This document shows, in pieces, positions 1 to 10,864 of a stretch of DNA of 64,000 bases. The DNA lies in contig JAQOOI010000080.1 of the NCBI GenBank assembly GCA_028554645.1, positions 1,364,001 to 1,428,000 of the forward strand. The letters run 5' to 3'. Both the position numbers and the translations under genes were made by a program. The DNA comes from Omphalotus guepiniiformis. Its lineage: Eukaryota > Basidiomycota > Agaricomycetes > Agaricales > Omphalotaceae. Under the pieces are notes generated by a model. It had not been told where the DNA came from, did not search any database, and saw only the letters and a list, made by a program, of their open reading frames with translations. Numbering within the stretch: position 1 is the first letter of the stretch; each line of letters begins with the position of its first letter.

Positions 1-698
1 GTATCGTGGCGAGTATATGCCTCCTCGTCTGGAGTAGCCCAATAGGGCTAAAGTTCTTTGCATATTGTAAGTAATATTTACTGCGTTATATTCTCATATT
101 AACCAAATATGCTTTCAGACCTAGCCGGAGCTTCATATGCGGGACAAGCTACGACATTTGCGTACGTCAAATGGCATGACTCGTTATCGCTTTGATGTTT
201 ATCAATGAATGTAGGTGGGCAAACCAAATATGTGCTGATGATGATCAAGAACGAGCGATTGTATTGGTGAGTTTCGAGTATGGTTGATAATCAATGCACC
301 GTTATGAATCCCATTCATTTCAATAGGCGTCTATGAAGTACGTTCTCATAGGTTTGGCGGTTTGACTGATGTCTTATATGGTTCCAGCATGTGGAATAAC
401 GTTGTCAATGCATGGTGGTCCATCGTATTTTACCCTGCGACAGATGCCCCGCGGTTTACGAAAGGGTTCGTGGTTTTCGTCAAGGTTTCCGCCTGTTGGA
501 CATGTATTCACTCGCATCTTGATTTACAGTATGATTGCTATGATAGCTATTTGCGTGGCGACATTGGGCATCACTGGGGTCGTGTGGTATCTTGAAAAGA
601 GGGAACATCAGATTGGGCAAAAGTTGAGGGAAGACAATGATGAAAAGACGGAAAAGAGGCCAGACCGCATCTCGGTTGATGGTAAAGACAATGCTTAG
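1..698 (+). CDS. MFS transporter, anion:cation symporter family (3' end only)
   Basis: This is the last part of a multi-exon membrane transporter whose start lies left of the window. The open frame begins at base 3. Spliced pieces read as a transmembrane helix, then LAGASYAGQATTFAWAN, then MWNNVVNAWWSIVFYPATDA followed by PRFTKG. These match the last helices of the fungal allantoate/pantothenate permease group (Dal5, Fen2/Liz1, Tna1). The last helix is near bases 530-590 and is followed by a charged cytosolic tail rich in Glu, Lys and Asp. At least three introns are visible, for example a donor near base 84. The intron before the last helix has a weak GTTTCC donor, so that join is less certain. 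The substrate cannot be told: vitamins, nicotinate and ureides are all carried by this family. Confidence 0.8.
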
Positions 699-1228
699 AT
701 ATCCTCAACTGGAATGCACCCACTTCTTGTGAAGGTCACGAACACTATGTATGATAGGTAATATGTAGTAGTTATAATACAGGCATGGTTTTGACACTTT
801 GATATTTTCGGTGTTGTGTTTGCCAGCAAACACCGACGGAGTAGCGAGCAAATGAAGAGAGAAAGAGAGTCCGTCCACCGTTTTCAACTAGACTCGATCA
901 ACGAACGGCTGTAATGATTTTAGTAATAAACATTCCGCTTCAAGATGAGAGCAAGAGAAACTAATAATCTACATGAAACTTCCACAGCATAACGATACAA
1001 TTGCCAGTGCAGAAAAACGAAACAGATGCGAGCAAAGCGCGAGAAGAAAAAACGGAAGAAAGCTTGCTCGCTCGGGTATATGTGGATGCTTCATCCTTGG
1101 CGAATAAACGCGTAGAACATCTAGTTGCTAGCGATCTAAATCCATAAATGAATCTTAAACACATACATATTACTGAAATAGACGAACACGATACCTGTAG
1201 TTTAGGACCAGCATCTGGCAAGCGGAAC
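699..1228. other. Convergent intergenic stretch, no gene seen
   Basis: This stretch lies between the ends of the transporter (+) and the membrane protein gene (-). It should hold both 3' untranslated regions. Short reading frames here show no domain or convincing coding character. I see no RNA gene. Confidence 0.5.
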
Positions 1229-2609
1229 TTAAGCGGGAGCAACAGCTGGCGGCGTAGGAGCACGAGCAGCGGCTGGGGGCGGGGAGGGGTTCGAATATGG
1301 CATCGACGATGGCATAGCCGGGGCTGCACCAAACGTGTTGAGATATGGAGCTCCATTGACGGCATACGTTTGGTTGACATCGTAGGTGGAGGCGGGAATG
1401 CGTGGCTCGTAATAAAGCTGACCAGCATCGAAAGTGGGATTGGCTGTTCGTTGGGCATAATAAGGGTACTCGACACGATCGTAGCCCATCAGATCCTGTT
1501 GACCTGGACCGCGAACCCTAGCCTGGTCGGGATAACCGCCATCAACAGGAGCAATACCACCATAGGCTGCAAAAGGAGGACCACTGCCCGAACTTCCAGC
1601 AGAGCTAACGCTGCTCCTGCCTTTCTCGGTCAACCTTCTTTCCATATCGTCTCCATATGAACTGTGTCCGGTGGGCTCGAAGGACATCGCCTCGTTTAAC
1701 AGCTTTCTCCTGCGTGAACGTCGAAGAGTGAATGTGCCAATAGTGAATATGATAACGAGTCCGACAATCCCGACAAGGGAAAACACGAAGCCTTCAAGTG
1801 GCTTGTTCTGGAGGAACGACTTGTGCGGATTGGCAGAGTCAGAAGTAGCAGCAGGAGCCTCCGACGACGCAGTTACAAAAGCTGTGACGGGTCCATTTGA
1901 AGTGACGGCGACAGAGGCAGAGGAGAAGGTCGATGTGATTGAAGTTGAAGAAACCGAAGACTGCGACGTGGACGATGGCACGACGGACGATGAGGATGTG
2001 CTAGAAATAGAAGTAGAAGTAGAACGTGAAGAAGAAGAAGTAGATGTTGGTCTACGTGATGCGTCAGCTGCGTGGTACGGTTAGAAACAGATACGTACTG
2101 GCTGCTGGTACTTTGCGAAATCGATGTTGGACTGTAGGGTAACGATCAGAACGGAGAGCAAGACTATGAGGAGGGTACGGACGCAGTCGACGAGGAAGAG
2201 GATGTCAGGGTAGGTGTCGATAGTGCACTGGTGATATCACCAATACCAGAAGTAAGGCCACCGCCGATCTGACTGAGTGCAGCACCTGCGCCACTACTGT
2301 ATAGTAGTGCACTCTGAGATTTGCATATATACAACACGCGCTGTTCAAAAGCACTCACACTACGCCACCTACGCCAGAAGTAACGGCGCTGCCGACCTGA
2401 CTGACGGCCGTGTTCACACCGCCACTGTTGGAGGAGTGTATAAAGATAGGTGTTGTATACGAGATGATTTTCCACTCACACCACACCCGAAAGGACTGAA
2501 GAATCGGAATGGGTAAACTGGTCGCTATAAATGAAAGACAGAAGTTGAACTGACCTCCTCCGAGTCCGAGGTCCTGCCTCTGCAGAATATTGGCATCTTG
2601 TCCATGCAT
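1229..2609 (-). CDS. Ser/Thr-rich single-pass membrane protein with duplicated exon
   Basis: No specific family is recognised. The last exon (about 1229-2073) encodes a Ser/Thr-rich stalk, one transmembrane helix (core VFSLVGIVGLVIIFTIGTF), a basic stop-transfer RRSRRRK and a Tyr/Pro/Gly-rich cytosolic tail of about 170 residues ending in a Pro/Ala run. Upstream exons encode a Gln/Gly/Leu-rich piece (QDANILQRQDLGLGGG) and two similar short segments rich in Gly, Ser and Val. The layout is that of fungal cell-surface stress-sensor-like proteins such as Mid2, but no sensor domain is visible. The Met at 2609 is only the first ATG in that exon. A hydrophobic, signal-peptide-like stretch lies just upstream behind a possible acceptor, so the true start is probably in an exon between 2650 and 2950 that I cannot fix. 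Confidence 0.6.
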
Positions 2610-3278
2610 GATAAGTAAACTGGTGAAAAAGCAAAGGAAGGTGAGATTGCCAGAGGCCTGTTGTAAGCAAAATGAGATCTTTTTCTCTCGAATGAGCAAC
2701 TCGCAGCAGTAAACTTGCAGTAGGAGTTGCGAGTGAAAGGTGAAAGATGTTGAAGAAGAGCCAGCTAATTTCTTCAAGTCGTCTAACGGTTCTTCTCACT
2801 CCATTCCTTGTGGAGCAGAGTGGTTGGCATCGTGATTGTTTTAGCGGACTCCATAAGAAAGTTTTTATGGAGCCCAGAATGGAGCCATATGTCTGTACTT
2901 GCCAAGAGCCGCAGCGGTCAAAGCAAGCGTCGCGGTTCTCCTCCACGTGAGATCTGAATCCACTTTATCACAGTCACTTTATCACTTCTGTCTTCAAAGC
3001 TTCAGCTTCAACGCTTCAACTCTCTTTCAGATTCTTGACATTCTTCAGCCTCTAGAGAACCAAAAGTAACCTCATCGCTTGCATCACACGCTCGTGGTCA
3101 CTTGCATCAAGCGAGGTGCCGATCACACGGGAGGACGGAACAATGTAATCTGCAAGTGTCCACAATTGGCCCCGTACATACATTACTGATTGTCAAGCTA
3201 CAAAATACCTATAATACATACACACGGATGTGCACAGAATACGACCGTACACCCAAAATGAAAAATTGTAAACCAAGA
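2610..3278. other. 5' region of the membrane protein gene; short TTTATCAC repeats
   Basis: This stretch probably contains the first exon and promoter of the minus-strand membrane protein, then the 3' end of the PKA regulatory subunit gene. At 2961-2985 CTTTATCAC occurs twice with CAGTCA between, followed by a CTTCAA/GCTTCA-rich stretch to about 3030. No other gene could be supported. Confidence 0.4.
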
Positions 3279-4822
3279 TCACCGCGCCAATCTACTTCCT
3301 GGCCCGTACTGTTCACCGGCTCTTCGTTCCATGATCTCCCGCAATGGACCAAGTAATCGTGTAAACGCCGGTGCATCAAGCGCCGCTACCTTCAGCTTAG
3401 GCTGTGAAGGATCTCTGCGAACTACTGCACTGACAGTGGCCGCTCGAGGTGCCAGTCGCAGGAGTGAGAGCTCTGTCAATAAAAGAACATTGAGTGCTGT
3501 TACGATGTGAGAATGATGCAAAGAAGGAACCCACCCCCAAAGTAATCCCCTTGTCTGAGATGTCCAACTGTCAGTTCCTGCAACTGTCCGTCATCCCCTT
3601 GTTGGATTTTTGTGACAGTGGCTTCCCCTTCTTCGACGAAGAAAAAGGTGTCTCCCATCTCGCCTTGTCTCACGACAGCGTCACCATCCATGTACACTTT
3701 ACTCACCAAGGCGTCGGCGATCTTACTCCTCTCAGCCGCATCTAACGAAGACAGCAAGGTGACAGTCGATAAGAAATGCTCGTACATCGTTCGCCTTCTG
3801 TGAGCAGCCTTCAGGATAATTGTACGGAACGTAATTCGATCTAGTGCCCATAGCGTAGAGGCCTCAATCGAAAGAACAGTGGCTGCTCGAGGATGTCCGT
3901 ACATCAGAGCTAGTTCCCCGAATGAGTCTCCCAGCCTGCATTCCGCGACCTTCCTGCCATAATCTGGGTGATAGCCAGGCTGAAGGAACTTGTCCTCCGG
4001 GCTGAGGGCTGTATTCGCAGCCCAAGCTGGTGGCAACGGATCAGGCCGTATGTAGCAATGTAACAAGCCAGATTCAACAACATAGAAGTATTCGCCAACA
4101 TCACCCTGACGTATGACCACTTCGTCCTTTGCCGTCGTCTTCTCCTGCATCGCGTTCAGAACGCCTGTCTCTTGTTCTTCATCAAGGTCACGGAAGATGA
4201 AATTATTGGCAATAGATGCTTTTATGCGACGCAACTGATCTGCTGACTTGGGGTATACTGGAAGAGGTTCATCAGTCGTACCATCAACCGCGATCGACTC
4301 CGCGGAGACAGATGTACGCCGTGCAAATATCGCAGAAGTGGGGGGATGAAGGTAGTCACCAGGGTTCATCGAAGAAGAAGCAGTCGGGCCACCATCAAAA
4401 CCAGCGAATGGGTTTGGGCCATTGGTTGTGAGTGGAGAGGTAGGAGGTAATTCACGACCGTCGACCTTGAAGACAGGCGGTGTAGGTTCCTCGGATAGCA
4501 GTGCATTACCTGGAACATTGAGCGTTCCAAATGGGCTCTGTGAAACACTGTTGCGCAACGAGGTGCGCTGAGAGGATGGTCGAGAAAACGGAGATACAGG
4601 CGCTGGCCCGACACCTGCACTGAGTGGAGTATCAACATAGAGTTCAGTAGGCAGTTCTCGAGAGAAAGAGCGAGGACGTTGGGAGAGGGTATCCCTGGTT
4701 CTTGTTCTCTGTTCTTCAAGACGAGACTGGAACCAGTTGGCACAGAATTGAAGGGCGTCCTTCGGTTGCGCGCGATGAACATCACGAGAAAGGTCGGCGA
4801 CCAATGAGTCGAACGTGGACAT
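3279..4822 (-). CDS. pkaR: cAMP-dependent protein kinase regulatory subunit
   Basis: This protein binds and inhibits the PKA catalytic subunit and releases it when cAMP binds. Residues 1-40 (MSTFDSLVADLSRDV onward) form the dimerisation/docking helices. An unstructured Ser/Pro-rich linker leads to the inhibitor segment RRTSV at about residues 168-172. Because it contains Ser it is a substrate-type (RII-like) site. Two cyclic-nucleotide domains follow, with phosphate-binding cassettes FGELALMYGHPRAATV and FGELSLLRLAPRAATV. The second cassette is rebuilt by splicing a GTGGGT donor near 3530 to an acceptor after TTGACAG near 3478. The length of about 500 residues is usual for fungi. I chose the ATG at 4822 because an upstream in-frame Met precedes a stretch unlike the family. 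Confidence 0.95.
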
Positions 4823-5114
4823 TATCGAAGAGAAAAAAGTATGGAGACTGTGCCACGGTATTCTGTATGAAAGAGCAGGAAAAAAGACAAGAAGTATGGG
4901 TTGATCCACCCAAGTTGAAGACGCGGTTGAAGTAATATAATGAAGAGATAGCTTGTCACGTGGAGATCTAATCATCCTTTTCAGGATGAATGAACTTTAT
5001 CGCGCTTTGTTTTCTTTCTAAGTACCCTTTGAAGACTGTGTAAGTAGCTCCTGTAAAAGGCGTACAAAAGTACAATGTTTATATTCCAATATTGTATGGG
5101 GTAATAGTATCTTA

Positions 5115-6792
5115 TCAATCCGAATCGTCAACCCATTCACCATGAACAACTCGATGGATATAATCTTGGATCCATCGAGGTCGATTAGCATGCCGAGCAA
5201 GCAGTTCTGCGCGCGCTTCTGCACGTCTAGCATTCTGAGCAGCATCATCAACTTCATCCTGAGATTCCCGTGTACTTGCTTCTGTCCTAATTCTCCCCTC
5301 CCGTTGTCTCAGCACCCTTCGTCTCCGGTTCCAAACAGCGGGGTGCACAGTGGTGAGAAACAACGCTACGAACGTCATTATCTTCCGTCCAAGGCTGGGT
5401 TCCTGAGCTACTTGCCCTGCAAGAGCAGCTTCCTCCTCCTCGACATCAATATTTGCGAATGGATCTAAGGCAGCTCCTGCTTGTGCAGCGGTATCAGGTC
5501 TCGGCACGGCTCTAGCTTGAGGCCCATTGGCCGCTCCATTGACCTGTTCCCCATTGGGCGCCGCTCCCTGAGCAGCAGCAGCATGTCCTTGCTGATTGGG
5601 CTGCGCGGCACGCCTCACAAACACAATTCTCATCGGCGGCCAAATCTCATAAAGCACCCATGCGAGTAGGAGGATGCCAAATACTGGCTTCCTAGCAGGG
5701 GCGACAAAATAGAGAAGTATAAGAGTGCGGAATAAGAGCATGATGAGAGGGAAGAGGAAAGGTCGAATAGGAATCCCGCGCTCTACAACAACGTTACGTT
5801 GGTTAGCAGGCGGCAAAACAGGAAGTGCCTGGATGGGTGGTAAGCCCATCTGCTGTAAGAGCGCATTGAGATGTGCCGGTACTTGCTGAGAATGTGTCGC
5901 AGGTTGTGCAAGAGGGGGTTCCCGAGGTAGTTTGAGAAGAGTCAATGTATACGACAAGACATTCAGGGCATGTAGTTGGGCTGCTGTAGGCTTCTCGGAA
6001 GGGTTTTGCAGACTCAGATACGGTCGTCCTCTATTAGGTATATATGAGTGTCTGCAGTACAAAACATATTGCACATGGACTCACTCGATGACCTTTCGTT
6101 CATATTTCAATCCTCCTTGCTCAAACGGTGGAAATGCTTGGTCCAAGATTGTAGGCCATGAATACCCGTGTCTCTCTACGAATTGCACAGCTGTTGCACG
6201 CGACTGCTCGGATTCAGCTGTGATGTCGTCTCGTACTGGGTTCCCTTGAGTAAGCACGGAAAGAGATTTCCGATGCTTCGCAAGGACGTAAGCCAATGAT
6301 TGAGGTGGCGACGACGGTGTTGTCGTTGTAGGTGTCGCTGTCACAGTCACTGTGGGTGGCAATGTCGATGCAATTGACTGCACGGGAGGTATCTGAGATG
6401 CACTCCTATTATTGCTTGGGGCAGAATTCATTGGGGCAGACGGTGCAGATTGGTTAGCCTTCTGCGTGACATTAGGAGGGCTGGACTTCCACGCAGATGG
6501 GTGTACGGAGAGATGGATTATACGTGGCTCGTCAGGAGACTGAAAAGCTAGTCAGTTATGAAGAAATGGATACAAGACGTACGATCCTTACCTTCCACAG
6601 CGCCTCGAGCTTCTCGTCATCTGCTAGATAGCGGCCTCTCCAAATGATTCTCTGGCCTTCTACACGAGGAGATCCAATGCACGACTTGGAAATTTCTTGC
6701 TTAACTTCGAGAACAGTAGATGAATTTGAAACCTGAAGAGTGAAAGAATGAGCGTAAGTTGGCAGCTCAACGCGAAGCTGGACCAAAGACAT
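5115..6792 (-). CDS. Ubiquitin-like domain ER membrane protein, Herp-like
   Basis: The first exon encodes a ubiquitin-like fold: MSLVQLRVELPTYAHSF, then the beta-grasp segments around VEGQRIIWRGRYLADDEKL. A low-complexity Ser/Thr/Pro linker follows, then a short helical region (GYSWPTILDQAFPPFEQGG). Near the C-terminal half are two close hydrophobic helices (IRPFLFPLIMLLFRTLILLY and the segment VFGILLLAWVLYEIW). The end is charged and rich in Ala, Arg and Glu. A UBL followed by a hairpin of two membrane helices is the layout of mammalian Herp and a simplified version of yeast Usa1, which scaffold the Hrd1 ubiquitin ligase in ER-associated degradation. That role is inferred from architecture only. 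It is divergently arranged with the oxidoreductase gene, 170 bases away. Confidence 0.7.
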
Positions 6793-6962
6793 GGAGAAGA
6801 ATGATGAAGGGCTAAAGAGTTCGGAGAGTGGTCTGCACGGTCAACGTGGAACCTCCGTAAGCACTGATCTATAATCCGGCCCGGATCCGCGCCGCGAAAG
6901 CAGAGTCGCCCTCTTGAGTCCTCTTCCTTATCCTTCTCTTTCGATCTACAATTTCCAACAAG

Positions 6963-8315
6963 ATGGAACCTGTAAAGACTTGTCTCCTCGGAACAGGACT
7001 ATCTGGCCTCAATTTTCATGTTCCCTTTATACTTACTCTTCCTGAGCTATTCAAGCTTCACGCTGTGCTTGAACGTAAACCACAGTTACCGGGTGGACGA
7101 GTACAAGGACGATTTGGGGTCTCGCCAATAATCTACAGAACTATAGACGAGGTTCTAGCAGACAAAGAGATTGAGTTAATCATAATTGGAACTCCTAATG
7201 ATACACATTTCTCGCTTGCTAAGGCAGCATTGGAGGCCGGAAAACATGGTATGTCGCAGAGACTTGTTATCTGATTTTGCAGCGCGGTGCCGATTTGTAT
7301 ATGGCCAGTGCTCGTTGATAAACCTGTTACATCCACGGTTGAGGAGGCGAGAGAGCTTGGTGAAATTGCAAAATCCAAAGGACTTGTTCTATATGCTTTC
7401 CAGAACCGACGATGGGACTCGGATTTCCTCGCGCTTCGTCGATTACTGGATCTTCCGGAGTCGGACCCCTTGTCGCTCGGAACTCTCGTGGAATTCGAGT
7501 CACAGTATGTATTTGTTTCTACTGTTGAATAAATACCCTCATGCTGGACACTTCGATCGCTATCGCACTGGGATCAAAGGGACCTGGAAGGATGAGCCTC
7601 GCCCTGCAGCAGGACAGTTGTTTGATTTGGGAACGCACTTAATTGACCAGACACTCTGCCTCTTTGGAAGACCGGAGAAGCTGACTGCATTTGCTCAAAA
7701 TCTCCGAGGAGCGGGCAACCCCAAGGTTGACGACAGCGTAAGAATCCGAGTAATATACCATCCATCCAAATTTTATACTAATCCATTATACTGTAGTTTA
7801 CTATATTCATGCATTATCCAGCAGGATCTGCGCTCCCTTATCCATTTACCGCAATTCTCCGTGCACACATTCTATCGGTCAAGTCCCCTCAGCTGCGCTA
7901 TATCGCTCGTGGAACAAAAGGATCGTATACGAAATATGGAGTGGACATTCAAGAAGGTCACTTAAGAGCCATGTCGAAACCTCAGGAAATTTTGGTAGAT
8001 GGGTTCGGAAAAGAACCGGAGGCGCTCTGGGGAAGCATTGAAAGAATTGGCGCTGATGAAGTCACGGTCACTAAATCTAGGTAAGAATTACTGATGCCTT
8101 TTTCACACTGAAGTCTTGATCTCTTTCGTGGTCTTAGCTGGCCATCAGGGGAGGCAGGATGTTACGTCGAGCTTTTTAAGAACCTTGCTGCTGCTATACG
8201 TGAAGGAGCTACGCCAGCAGTAAAGTGGGAAGAGGCTACTGCAGTGATTGAGATGGTGGAACTGGCTCATAAGAGTTCTGCTGAAGGAAGAACGGTGGCG
8301 GTGCCAATTTTGTAG
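6963..8315 (+). CDS. Gfo/Idh/MocA-family NAD(P)-dependent oxidoreductase
   Basis: The N-terminal Rossmann fold begins MEPVKTCLLGTGLSGLNFHV, with the dinucleotide-binding GTGLSG. It continues through LIIIGTPNDTHFSLAKAALE to the VLVDKPVTSTVEEA segment that carries the family's conserved Lys-Pro. The C-terminal half has the hallmark GQLFDLGTHLIDQTLCLFG, where the His is the usual catalytic or substrate-binding residue, and ends AVPIL. Five or so exons are needed, with introns near 7248, 7505, 7740 and 8082. The protein is about 360 residues, normal for the family. Members act on sugars, inositols or related polyols with NAD(P); the substrate here is unknown. Only 94 bases separate it from the GH9 gene downstream on the same strand. 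Confidence 0.85.
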
Positions 8316-8409
8316 TCGTGTTACGTGATGCACAGCCACGATGGAATGACGTATGTACAGTAAGTATGTATTTAATTTTTATGTACATGGTCCGTGCGTT
8401 ATAGCACGC

Positions 8410-10686
8410 ATGTTACTGTCGCTCCTCCTCCTGGCCGTGCTTTCGTTTCCCTTGATATTATGTCAACTTTCACTTCCTCAACCGCCCTGGCTACCTCCCA
8501 ATGCTTCATCTGGCACTGAGACTTCTTCCGGCGGGTATCCTAATACCCAATGGTCTACTTTACTTGGAAATCTTTTGTACTTCTATGAAGCTCAGCGGAG
8601 TGGTTCTTTACCATCTACTAATCGCGTTTCGTGGAGGAATTCAAGCTGTCTTGATGATGGAAAAGACGCAGGCTTGGACTTGAGTGGTACGTGAAACCAT
8701 AAACCGACTGAGGGTATCCTAATGCTTGCTCTTTAGGAGGATATTATGATGCAGGAGGTACTCCTCTTCCTTTCTTGAGCTACCCTTTATCTCAGTTTCT
8801 TTTCCCCGACAGATTACATCAAAGTGGCATTTCCTCTTGTTGGTCAATTATGCCTGACATATACGTATCTTTGTGCTCATTGCTTGCTTAATAGTCTTTC
8901 ACTTTAATGTCTATTTGCTGGGGTGGCATGGACTTCGGACAAGGTCAGAATCTGCGCATTTCAGCCGTCTCCCCTTCCCGATGTTTGATCCTCTCGTCCA
9001 CGCAGGTTACGATTTAGCCAACCAAACGGCTTACCTAGATGACATGTTACGTTGGGGATTAGACTGGTTGATCAAGGTATCTGTTTGGTGTTTCCTTTGT
9101 CCCGTTCCCTCGCTTAGAGTGTCCTGAATGTAGGCACATCCTTCGGATAACACGCTCTTTGTTGAAGTCGCCGACAGTTCGTGTATTTGATTCTTCTGAT
9201 TCAGCGAGTCTTGATCAACCTCTGTATATAGCCGGTGTAGACAATGCTTACTGGGGCGGCGATCAGAATATTCCTACTCCTCGCCCGTCCTACCAGATAA
9301 ACAATACAAACCCTGGAACGGATGCAGCTGCGGGTGTGTCAGCTGCATTTTCGGCGTGCTCGAGTCTTTACGCAGGCAGAGGCTTCAATGGATCATACAC
9401 TTCGCCTGCTTCTCTGCAGAACTCGACTTACGCGAATACACTTCTATCGCATGCCCAAAAATTGTTTACATTTGCCGTAAACGCAACAGGCGGTATGATG
9501 ACTTACCAGCAATCCGTACCTATCGTCACGGACAGCTACCCTTCTTCGTCCTATGATGATGAACTTACATTAGCTGCTCTATTTCTGGCTTTGGCCTCAA
9601 ATTCTTCCACCTATTATCAGCAAGCCGAGAGCTACTATCAACAATACCGTTTGGAAGGTCAAAATTCCGTGTTCAATTGGGACTCCAAGACCCCTGGATT
9701 ATATGTCCTGTTTGCCCAGATTGCTCAGTCGAATTTTACTTTTGCTGGCAACCTCTCCTCATGGCAGTCCGAATGCGAAAGGTATTTTGACCGAATTGTT
9801 GATGAGAAAGGTCCAGCAATAACGACGAATGGTAGTTCCAGTCCCTCTTTAGCCTGAGATATTTGCTGAACGATGAATAGGCGGATTACTATACTACAAT
9901 GGTGACTCAGACGACGCCAGTCTCAATCCCGCGTTGAATGCCGCCATGCTTTTGACAAGATACGCTCGAATAGCCTCAAGCCTGGAGAAGAAGACATCCT
10001 ACCTGGTAAGTTCTCTTCCGCCATTGTCGGGGCTTGTTAACCGTACGCAACAGAACTATGCCCAAGCTCAAGTAGATTATGTGCTGGGAAAAAATCCTAT
10101 GTCAGGTCCGTTTATTTATTATTTCAACGTGCCTCCACGACCGATGCGATTCATTCTTAGTTCCTTACATCGTGGGCTCTAATCCCAACTCCCCCTCTAA
10201 TCCGCACTCTGCAATGGCGAGTGGAGGGAACGACATAGCACATATTGATACGGTCCCTGAGCAAGAAGCATATGTCCTTTACGGTGCTGTCGTCGGTGGG
10301 CCAGATACACTAGATAGGTTTTTCGACATTCGAAGCGACTGGGTAGAATCTGAGGTATTATTTCATGGCATGGGCTTACTATGATGCTTAGAATGCAATC
10401 TGAGGTTGCTTTGGACTACAATGCGCCGATGCTTACCCTCGTTGCTATGCATGTGTTTAACGACACGAACGATCCTTTCTTCACGTCTCTGCAAGCCGGA
10501 GCTTACGACAGAGTCAAACCCAAAGGCCAGCCTTGTGATGCGGCTATTTCAGCAGGTTGTGGTAGCTCATCACTAAACACGGACGGAAAGATTGCACTAG
10601 GCGTTGTGACCGGTGTTGTTGGGCTTGTCGTGTTTGGGTTGTTGGGATACTACCTGTGGGTAGTTTGCATGAGGAAAACTGCTTAG
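8410..10686 (+). CDS. GH9 endoglucanase with C-terminal membrane anchor
   Basis: This is an inverting glycoside hydrolase of family 9, which cuts beta-1,4-glucans. The start at 8410 gives a signal peptide (MLLSLLLLAVLSFPLILC). Family motifs in order are SWRNSSCLDDGKDAGLDLSG, GGYYDAGDYIKVAFPL (catalytic-base Asp pair, codon split by an intron), CWGGMDFGQGYDLANQTAY, DNAYWGG...RPSYQINNTNPG, VLGKNPMS, SNPHSAMASGG and SEVALDYNAPML, which carries the catalytic Glu. After the domain comes a helix (IALGVVTGVVGLVVFGLLGY) and a short basic tail, so the enzyme is probably held at the plasma membrane facing the wall. That arrangement is known in basidiomycete GH9 enzymes. The usual His after DAGD is Tyr here. 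About ten introns are present. Confidence 0.93.
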
Positions 10687-10864
10687 ATATCGGACAATGT
10701 TCGATTTCCTTGCACGGACTAGGGGTATAGGATACCCTGAGCCTAGATGTAATCTGTATCAATCACCATTCTATAATCACAACTACAATGATTGCATGTG
10801 TACGCATGACAAGATACTTTAAGTGCAGTTAGTAGACCTAGTGTGACTGTGAGCGATCATGCAA

